A stretch of 64,000 nt of DNA from NCBI GenBank assembly GCA_963788965.1, contig CAWBIK010000004.1, positions 434,001 through 498,000 of the forward strand, in the 5' to 3' direction. Below are positions 57,030 through 64,000 of this stretch, piece after piece. Each line of letters begins with the position of its first letter. The stretch's first letter is position 1. The notes beneath the pieces were generated by a model. It did not search any database and was not told the DNA's origin. It saw nothing but the letters and a program-made list of their open reading frames with translations. Source of the stretch: QHXQ01 sp963788965 (GTDB lineage: Bacteria > Acidobacteriota > Blastocatellia > Pyrinomonadales > Pyrinomonadaceae). Both the position numbers and the translations under genes were made by a program.

Positions 57030-59463
57030 TCAGTCATACTTCAGGGCAATCGCCGGTTCGATCTTGCTCGCCGTGCGCGCGGGGATAAAGCTGGCGACGA
57101 GGACGACGAACAGCAGCAGTAGCGGGATGGCGATGAACGTCAACGGGTCGGTGGCGCTCAGGCCGTACAACATGCTCGAAGCGAAACGCGTGAGGACGAA
57201 CGCGATTACCAGCCCGACCACGACGCCAATCAAAGTCAGTTTCAACGCATGTCGCAACACGAGCGTGATGACATCTGTCTGGCGCGCGCCGAGCGCCATG
57301 CGGATGGCGATTTCACTTGTTCGCTGGCTGACGTTGTAGGCCACTACGCCGTAGATGCCGATGAGCGCCAGCAGCAACGCCAGCACGCCGAAGATGGTAA
57401 AGAGTGTGCCGGCGATGCGCGCCGCCCAGAGCGATTGACCGAGATAGTCGGCCATCGTCGTCGTGCCATAGACGGGGATGACTTTATCAATCGCTTCGAC
57501 TTCCCGGCGCACCGCTGCAATCATGTTCTTCGGGTCGCCCTTTGTGCGGACGTGCAGCGTCACCTTCGATTCGTAGTTCTGCGACAAGGGCAGGTACATG
57601 AAGGCCATCGGCTTCTCTTGGAGGTTGTAATATTTCGCATCCTTCGCAACGCCGACGATTTCAAGGAACAAGTTGTCCGCGCCGGGGATGCCGATGCGTT
57701 TGCCGACCGGATTTTCGTTCCGCCAGAATCGTTTCGCCATCGTCTCGTTGATGATGGTGATGCCGGGCGCGTCGGCCTTGTCCTGCGGCGTGAAGTCGCG
57801 GCCCTGCACGAGTTTGACGCCCATCGTCTCGAAGTACTTCGGGCCGACCACGTTGTAATCCATTAGCATGCTGACATCGGGCGGCGGCGTGTAACCTTCG
57901 ACCGACACGCCCAATTGCTGATCGTCGCCAAACAGCTTTTCCGCCAGACTCGCCGACTCTACGCCGGGCAAGGCCCCGACGCGTTCCTCAAGCTGACGAT
58001 AGAACCCCTGCCCCGTCGTCTCCGTGTAGGCGTGCGCGTCGGTAATCAGCGACATCACGAGTACGTTGTCAACGTCGAAGCCGGGGTCGATGGTCTGCGC
58101 GTTGTAGAGGCTGCGCAGGAACAAGCCCGCGCTGATGAGCAGCAGCAGCGAGAGCGCGACTTGCGAGGTGACGAGGATGCCGCGCAGCCGCGACCCGCCG
58201 CCGCCACCCTTGCTCTCGTTCTTCTTGAGCAAATCGACGAGATTGGTCTTGGTTGTTTGAATCGCCGGGGCCAGCCCGAAGGCGATGCCCGCGACGACCG
58301 AGACGAGCAGCGTGAAGCCGAGTACGCGCCTGTCCAAGCTCAGGTCGAGGGCGAAGGCGAACAACCCCTGCGGCATGAATTGGAGGATCGCGCCCGAAGC
58401 CCAATAGGCCAGCAGCAGACCGAGCGCGCCGCCCGCCAGAGAGAGCAGCAAACTTTCGGTCAACAACTGCCTGATGAGCCGTCCGCGCCCGGCCCCAAGC
58501 GCCAGCCGAATCCCGACCTCGCGCCGGCGCGCATTGGCGCGTGCGAGCAGGAGATTGGCGAGATTGGCGCAGGCGATGACCAGCACGAGGCCGACGATAA
58601 TCAAGAGCGCACCCGCCAGCGGCACCGAAGTCTTCTGCATCTCAGGGTGGCCCGCGCCGCCCGGATACACCGTTAAGGTCCGGCCCTTATTCGTCTTCGG
58701 GTATTCCTGCGCCAGTTGGCGCGCGCGCGTGTCCATCGCCGCTTTGGCCTGCGCGAGTTCGACGCCCGGTTTGAGCCGACCCATCAGATTCAGCCAGTTC
58801 GCGCCGCGATCTTCGAGCACGCCCGCGCCGGGTCGCACTGCCGCTTGCATCATCGTCGGCACCCACACGTCGGGCACGACGCCCAACTCCGTGCCGGTGA
58901 AACCCGGCGGCGTGATGCCGACGACGGTGAACGGCTGCCCGTTCAAAGTCAGAGTTTTTCCGGGCAGCGCCGGGTCGGAACCGAAGCGGCGCACCCAGAA
59001 GTTATGACTGACGACGGCCACCGGATGCGAGCCGGGCGTTTTGTCCTCTTCCGGCAGGAAGGTGCGCCCCCGCGCGGGGTTGATGCCGAGCACGGCGAAG
59101 TAATTGCCGGAGGCGATGACGCCGTTGACCATCTCGGCCTGCCCGTTCTCCAACAAGCTCATCACCACCCCTCGCTGCGCGAGGAGGCCGGAGAAGACCT
59201 CGTTGTTGTCACGATAGTCGAGATAATCCGGGTACGAGACGGCACCGTAGCGCGGTCCGCCCGTGTAGGTGGTGAAAAGTCGGGTCAGTTCTTCGGGTTG
59301 CTCGACGGGCAACGGGCGCAGCAGCGCGGCGTTGACGACCGTAAAAATCGTGGTGTTCGCGCCAATGGCCAGCGCCAGCGAGATGACGGCCACGCGCCGT
59401 GAAGCCCGGATTTTTCAGGAGCAGGCGGAAAGCGAAGCGAAGGTCTTGAAACAGCGTGTCCAT
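57030..59463 (-). pseudogene. MacB/FtsX-type ABC permease (ADOP-like), frameshifted
   Basis: The first residues MDTLFQDLRFAFRLLLKNPG are typical of acidobacterial ADOP permeases. After a one-base break near 59395 the frame continues with VISLALAIGANTTIFTVVN (first helix), a large periplasmic MacB-like domain (PDVWVPTMMQAAV), then helices in two FtsX blocks (IACANLANLLLARANARRRE and GIYGVVAYNVSQRTSEIAIR). Joined length is about 810 residues. It pairs with the ATPase just upstream to export peptides, lipids or drugs. Confidence 0.87.
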
Positions 59464-60215
59464 TAGGCAACTCCTACGTTCTCTCGGTAAAGTGCTTCCA
59501 GTTTCGGGTCATGCGGCAGCACGGGTAATGCGGGCTGTTCGATCTGACCGTCGAAGAGATTGATGGTGCGTTCGGCGTTACCCGCGAAGCGATAGTCGTG
59601 CGTCACCATGCAGATAGTCGCGCCACCGCCATGGAGGTCGCGCAATAAATTCATCACCGCCTCGCCGTTCTTGGAATCGAGGTTGCCGGTCGGCTCATCT
59701 GCGAGCAGAATTAACGGCTCGCCCGCCACCGCCCGCGCCACCGCAACGCGCTGTTGCTGACCGCCGGAGAGTTGGCCCGGCATGTGTTGGGCGCGATTCG
59801 CGATGCCGACTCTTTCCAACGCCTCGCCGACGCGCTGCTTGCGCTCGGCGCTGCTCAGCCCACGATAGGTCAGAGGCAGTTCGACGTTTTCGTAGACGGT
59901 GAGGTCGCCGATGAGATTGAAACTCTGAAAGATGAAGCCGATCTCTTGATTGCGGATGCGCGCGCGCCCCGCGTTGTTGAGGTCTTGCACGGGCTTGCCG
60001 TTGAGCCAGTACTGGCCTTGGGACGGCACGTCGAGCAGGCCGAGGATTGAGAGCAAGGTGGACTTGCCGCAGCCCGAAGGCCCCGAAATGGAGAGAAATT
60101 CTCCCTTTCTAATCTCCAATTTAATGTCCGACAGGGCGTGTGTTTCCACCTCGTCGGTCAAGAAAACTTTTGTTACCCCGTCGAGATGAATCAGGGGTTG
60201 GAAGGATGCAGTCAT
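59463..60215 (-). CDS. ABC transporter ATP-binding protein (MacB/LolD type)
   Basis: This 250-residue ATPase has Walker A GPSGCGKST near residue 40, Q-loop GFIFQSFNLIGDLTVYENVE, signature LSGGQQQRVAVARA and Walker B LLADEPTGNLDSKNG, the LolD/MacB pattern. AGGAG 10 bases upstream fixes the start. Its last base coincides with the first base of the permease gene, so the two are translated together. It lies in the NRPS operon and may export the product. Confidence 0.93.
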   Translation of the reverse strand: MTASFQPLIHLDGVTKVFLTDEVETHALSDIKLEIRKGEFLSISGPSGCGKSTLLSILGLLDVPSQGQYWLNGKPVQDLNNAGRARIRNQEIGFIFQSFNLIGDLTVYENVELPLTYRGLSSAERKQRVGEALERVGIANRAQHMPGQLSGGQQQRVAVARAVAGEPLILLADEPTGNLDSKNGEAVMNLLRDLHGGGATICMVTHDYRFAGNAERTINLFDGQIEQPALPVLPHDPKLEALYRENVGVA

Positions 60216-60396
60216 AATCTTTATCTCCTAGCTTTGTCTAACTCGGATTCAACCTGCGGCGACCGCAGACGTGCCATTTGCGGTCCGGTGCGAACGCATC
60301 GCCGCCAAGTTTGTAAGCTGCTTGTTTCGACGTTTCGCCCGCGCGCGCTGCGGTTCATGCTCGACCACTCGGATGGCGCACGCCCGCTGCAACAAC

Positions 60397-61215
60397 TCAA
60401 GTCGTCGTGGTCTTAGCGCCCACCGTGTCCCACGATGCGCGCCGCCGATGCGGGAGCGTCCCGACGATGTGATTCAATTTGTGCGAGAGCATGTCGAGCA
60501 AGCGATGCTGCGACGTGCGCAGAAAAAAGTGGTCGCCCGGCAGCATGTCGAGCGAGAAAGCGGCGTTGGTGTGTTCGCGCCAGCCTTCGAGTTGCAGCCG
60601 CGGTATCCGGTCTTGAAGGCCGCCGAAGACGCTAATGGGGCAGTCGAGTTTCGGCTCCGGCAGGTAGGCGTAGGTTTGCACAATCTCGAAGTCGCTCCGC
60701 AGCGAAGGCAGCACCAGCTTTCTCAATTCCTGATGATCGAGCACTTCTTTCGGCGTGCCGTTCAAACGGCGCACCTCTTCGACGAACTCCGGTTCGGGCA
60801 GTTGAAAGGTGTGCAGACATCCGCCTGCCAGATGTGGGGCGTCGCGTCCTGAGATGAACAGGTGCACGGGTTGCGGCTTGTGTTCGCGCCGTAGCTGCCG
60901 CGCCAGTTCAAAGCCGATGAGCGCGCCCATGCTGTGGCCGAAGATGGCGAACGGCTTGTCGAGATGCGGCGTAATGACGGCCGCGAGAGTCTCGACCAGT
61001 GGCCGCAGCCGCGTGAACGGCGGTTCGTTGATGCGCGTCTCCCGGCCGGGCAGATGGACGGGAACTAGCTCCACGCTGATCGGCAGGAAATCCGGCCACG
61101 CGCGGTAGATCGCCGCGCCGCCACCGGCATACGGTAGGCAGAACAGGCGCAAGTCGGCGAAGGGGTTCGGTTGATGGCTGGCAAGCCACGGCTTCGTCGC
61201 TGTAGTGGTCGTCAT
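60397..61215 (-). CDS. Type II thioesterase
   Basis: This 272-residue alpha/beta hydrolase has LFCLPYAGGGAAIYRAWPDF, VELVPVHLPGRETR and the nucleophile GHSMGALIG (Ser 95), with FISGRDAPH and a C-terminal GDHFFL (His). It matches editing thioesterases that clear misprimed carrier proteins in NRPS/PKS pathways. It lies between the exporter and the ABC pair in the operon. It may also release the final product, since the NRPS at the edge ends without its own TE. Confidence 0.92.
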   Translation of the reverse strand: MTTTTATKPWLASHQPNPFADLRLFCLPYAGGGAAIYRAWPDFLPISVELVPVHLPGRETRINEPPFTRLRPLVETLAAVITPHLDKPFAIFGHSMGALIGFELARQLRREHKPQPVHLFISGRDAPHLAGGCLHTFQLPEPEFVEEVRRLNGTPKEVLDHQELRKLVLPSLRSDFEIVQTYAYLPEPKLDCPISVFGGLQDRIPRLQLEGWREHTNAAFSLDMLPGDHFFLRTSQHRLLDMLSHKLNHIVGTLPHRRRASWDTVGAKTTTT

Positions 61216-61292
61216 ACGATTTTTTCCGGTGGTTGAATAAGCACGAGACGAGCGGTTTCGGGCAGGCTCGTTCCGGTGGTGGGGCGCGCGGT

Positions 61293-62969
61293 TTAGCTCA
61301 CCGCGACGGGCACTCCGACGTGTTCGGTCGGCAAGTCTAACGCCTGTTGTTTGTCGTATTCGATGCGCCCGTAATCGAGCTTTATGAGCCGGTCTGCGAC
61401 GTGATAGTAGTGGTTGTCATGGCTGATGACGATGACCGTCTTGCCGCGCTCTTTTAGTTCGGGCAGGATTTGGTAATAGAACACTTCCTTGAACATCGGG
61501 TCTTGATCCGCGGCCCATTCGTCAAACAGATAGATGGGCCGATCCTCCAAACACGCGATGACCAGCGCGAGGCGTTTGCGCTGTCCCTGCGACAGGTTGG
61601 TCGTCGAGAGCTTGCCTTGCTGCACGTCAACTTTGTGGTCGAGTTGGAATTTGGCGATGTATTCGCTCGCCCGCACGTCGAGGTCTTGCCGGGTCAGTCC
61701 GAGCAATTGTTCGAAGAGATGGTAGTCGGAGAAGATGACGGAGAAATACTGGCGATAGGCTTCGCGGTTCTCGTCGGTAACGGCTTCTCCGTCGAGCCTG
61801 ATTTCGCCCGCTTCCGGGATGTACAACCCCGTCAAGAGCTTGGCGAGCGTGGTTTTGCCGCTGCCGTTGCCGCCCATGATGAAGACCAATTCGCCGGGCT
61901 TGAGCGTCAGGTCGATGGGGCCGAGCACGAAATTGCGTTCCTCGCGCTCTTGATAATAAGCATGGGTCACACCCGCCACTTCTAAACTGCGCCAGCCCGA
62001 CTTGACGACGGGCTGCGAATCCCACTGCTCTTGTTTGCCGAAAGCGTCGAGCGAGATGCCCAGGTCCTTGACCTTTTGCAAAGAGATGTTCGCCAGCCCG
62101 AAGGTCGGCATCAGGTCGCTAAGCACGCTAATGGGCGCACGCATGTAGAGCAGCGTGATGATGTAGACCGTCATCGTGCGGCCGTCGATGGGCTGGATGT
62201 AGGGCAGGGCAAACAGCAGCAGCCCGATGTAGATGAAGTAGAGGACCTGCCCCCAACTGTGGACGACGGCATAGATGTTTCGCCCCGCAAGATAGTGGCG
62301 GCGGTAACTGGTCGCCGTCTCTTGCAGGATGTCGTTGAAGAATGCGTGGCGACGCGGGCGATGGAGTTTCAGTTCCTTCGCGCCGTCGGTCAGCGAACGA
62401 TAATGCGCGTAGAGTTCGTCCGACTGTTCGCGCGCCAGTTTGAGCACCTGCTTGGCCTTCTTGCGGGGAATCTTGTAGCTGAAGATGCCCAGAAACATAA
62501 AGACCAGCAGGGCGACGAGCACGACCGGCGACAGCCAGCCGAGATAGATCAAACAACCGACCAAAATCGTCGCGTTGACGAAGAAGAACGGCAGTTCGAT
62601 GAGCGCCGTCGTTATCGCAGGGATGTCTTGCGTCAGCGCAGCCAGAATGCGATGCGAGCCAATCGTCTCAAGATGGCGCAGGGGCGTCGCCAGTACTTGG
62701 CGGCACAAGTGCATGCTCAGATCAAAGACTGCTTTTTGCGAGAGATGGACGAGCAGCAGTCTGGAAACGAGGTTCGCGGCCAGCACCGCCAGCACCAAGC
62801 CGGCAAACGCGAGGACGACCATCCCCGCCGAAGGGCCGGCGGACGCGGTCAACCTTGAGTTGATCACGACCATCAGAGCCGCGCTGGCTGCGCCGCCGAC
62901 GATGCCCATCACAATCGCCGGTACGACCACGCCGCGCGAGTATCGCAGCAGGAACATAAGTATTTTCAT
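61293..62969 (-). CDS. Cyclic-peptide-type ABC exporter (PvdE/SyrD-like)
   Basis: This 558-residue half-transporter has six membrane helices in residues about 10-300 (VVVPAIVMGIVGGAASAALM, ITTALIELPFFFVNATILVG) and an ATPase with Walker A IMGGNGSGKTTLAK near 365, signature LSQGQRKRLAL and Walker B IYLFDEWAADQDP, where the DEWAADQDP ending is typical of cyclic peptide exporters. It is encoded directly after the NRPS and probably moves the product across the inner membrane. Confidence 0.93.
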   Translation of the reverse strand: MKILMFLLRYSRGVVVPAIVMGIVGGAASAALMVVINSRLTASAGPSAGMVVLAFAGLVLAVLAANLVSRLLLVHLSQKAVFDLSMHLCRQVLATPLRHLETIGSHRILAALTQDIPAITTALIELPFFFVNATILVGCLIYLGWLSPVVLVALLVFMFLGIFSYKIPRKKAKQVLKLAREQSDELYAHYRSLTDGAKELKLHRPRRHAFFNDILQETATSYRRHYLAGRNIYAVVHSWGQVLYFIYIGLLLFALPYIQPIDGRTMTVYIITLLYMRAPISVLSDLMPTFGLANISLQKVKDLGISLDAFGKQEQWDSQPVVKSGWRSLEVAGVTHAYYQEREERNFVLGPIDLTLKPGELVFIMGGNGSGKTTLAKLLTGLYIPEAGEIRLDGEAVTDENREAYRQYFSVIFSDYHLFEQLLGLTRQDLDVRASEYIAKFQLDHKVDVQQGKLSTTNLSQGQRKRLALVIACLEDRPIYLFDEWAADQDPMFKEVFYYQILPELKERGKTVIVISHDNHYYHVADRLIKLDYGRIEYDKQQALDLPTEHVGVPVAVS

Positions 62970-63116
62970 TGTTAGTTTATCTGTGGCTTGCTAGAAGGTA
63001 CGGGACGACCCGCCCCGGCGTGGTTATGGACGCGCGTAGCGGCAGATGTTTGAACGGATGAGAACGATTGTCGCCGCACGAGTTGGACCGATGTTGCCGC
63101 ATCGTGGCATCAACCA

Positions 63117-64000
63117 TTAGTCCAGCAGCGATGTTTGCCCGACGCTAGCGCCCTCGAAGAAGGACTCGCCGAGCAATCCGTCCGGCACGTTTTCGGGCGG
63201 CAGGTGTTCGGGGTCGCCCGGCGCGGGCGCAAGTCCCGCGTCGGCCTTTTCCGTCTCCTGCATCCCGGCGAGCGCGCTGGCGATTTCCGCGATGGTCGGC
63301 GTCTCGAACAATTTCCGCAATGGCAATTCGAGTTGGAACGCGACTTCGATACGCGCGATGATTTGCGTGGCGAGCAGCGAGTGCCCGCCCAACTCGAAGA
63401 AGCTGTCGTGCACGCCGATGCGTTCCAAGCCCAACACCTCCTGCCAGATTTCGGCCAGCCCCGCTTCTGTCGCATTGCGTGGCGACACGTAGACTTCGGC
63501 GACCGAACGCATCTGCTCCGGCGCGGCCAACGCTTGATGGTCAACCTTGCCGCCGGGCGTCAACGGCAACGCCGCCAACATCACCCACGCGGTGGGAATC
63601 ATGTAATTTGCCAACCGCTCTTCCAGATGACGACGGAGGTCGATGATCGAAGGTTCGCCGTCACTCCCCGCGACCACGTAGGCGACCAGCCGCCTGTCCC
63701 CCGGCGTATCCTCGCGCGTTATCACAAGGGCTTCGGCCACCGCCGCGTGACTGTTCAACGCCGCCTCGACCTCGCCCAACTCGATCCGAAAACCTCTGAT
63801 TTTGACTTGATTATCAATCCGGCCAAGAAACTCGATGACTCCGTCTAGCCGATACCGCACAAGGTCGCCGGTTCGATACAGACGCTCCCCACCCGTGCCG
63901 CTGAACGGGTCCGGGACGAAGCGGTCAGCGGTGATGTCGGGTCGCCGGAGATAGCCGCGCGCCACGCCCGCGCCGCCGATGTAAAGCTCGCCCGTCACCC
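63117..64000 (-). CDS. Nonribosomal peptide synthetase, C-terminal part (runs off the edge)
   Basis: The visible part has A-domain motifs A6 GELYIGGAGVARGYL, A7 ERLYRTGDL, A8 GRIDNQVKIRGFRIELGEVE, A10 LPLTPGGKVD, then a carrier domain EIWQEVLGLERIGVHDSFF with FFELGGHSLLATQII (Ser for phosphopantetheine). A 60-residue unstructured tail follows and ends VGQTSLLD. No thioesterase or reductase domain follows. It is the last module of a longer gene whose start lies beyond position 64000. The A-domain specificity residues are not in the window. Confidence 0.93.
   Translation of the reverse strand, partial: VTGELYIGGAGVARGYLRRPDITADRFVPDPFSGTGGERLYRTGDLVRYRLDGVIEFLGRIDNQVKIRGFRIELGEVEAALNSHAAVAEALVITREDTPGDRRLVAYVVAGSDGEPSIIDLRRHLEERLANYMIPTAWVMLAALPLTPGGKVDHQALAAPEQMRSVAEVYVSPRNATEAGLAEIWQEVLGLERIGVHDSFFELGGHSLLATQIIARIEVAFQLELPLRKLFETPTIAEIASALAGMQETEKADAGLAPAPGDPEHLPPENVPDGLLGESFFEGASVGQTSLLD

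Overview
The window is high-GC bacterial chromosome. The gene set suggests an Acidobacteriota-like organism: an MacB/FtsX permease of the ADOP type, several secreted beta-propeller proteins (HAF, kelch, BNR, YCF48-like repeats), Ser/Thr kinases, LepA, RecR, DnaX and an NRPS cluster. This assignment is inference from gene content, not from a marker gene. At least eleven genes are split by one- or two-base indels, often in homopolymer or GC-repeat tracts, while both halves still read as normal family sequence. I treat most of these as probable residual sequencing errors and annotate the joined genes.

Layout. 0-5.6 kb: two CheY-like receivers, a DUF47/PiT phosphate uptake pair, a possible short minus-strand transcript and a secreted HAF-repeat protein. 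5.6-13 kb (minus): imidazolonepropionase, S9 peptidase, SnoaL-like lipoprotein, a PIN toxin with a small antitoxin, an esterase and a UvrD-like helicase. 13.2-17.9 kb: kelch/lamin-tail protein, YbaB-RecR, PyrE, Nudix. 18-23.4 kb: a very large BNR-repeat protein and a small protein that share an unusual N-terminal motif, and a divergent zinc-ribbon protein with duplicated C-terminal motifs. 23.4-30.9 kb: Nudix, GHMP kinase, DedA, UspA, ROK kinase, LepA, MFS transporter. 31-42.5 kb: SbcC/Rad50-like ATPase with an RNase H, a YCF48-like protein, Uma2, a TPR-metallopeptidase, a small membrane protein, DnaX and a VOC protein. 42.8-48.2 kb: secreted small protein, tRNA-Ser(GGA), a SufR-like regulator divergent from an SDR/QueA-like/ABC operon with mirrored operators. 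48.2-51.1 kb: one ORF encoding a Ser/Thr protein kinase fused to a complete UvrD-type helicase.

51.3-64 kb looks like an acquired or rearranged segment. It starts with a 3' half of a tRNA-Ser(CGA) and a decayed IS1-family element. A single-module NRPS follows whose N-terminus is a PilZ (c-di-GMP receptor-like) domain (PilZ-A-T-TE). After a palindromic, gene-poor stretch comes a minus-strand operon: an NRPS running off the right edge, a cyclic-peptide-type ABC exporter, a type II thioesterase and a MacB-like ABC pair.

A feature running through the window is a family of intergenic hairpins built from tandem 7-base units on both arms. At least a dozen copies sit at gene ends, with different unit sequences but the same period and layout. 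The most unusual items are the kinase-helicase fusion, the PilZ-NRPS fusion, these heptad hairpins, and the shared N-terminal motif at 21.4-21.8 kb.
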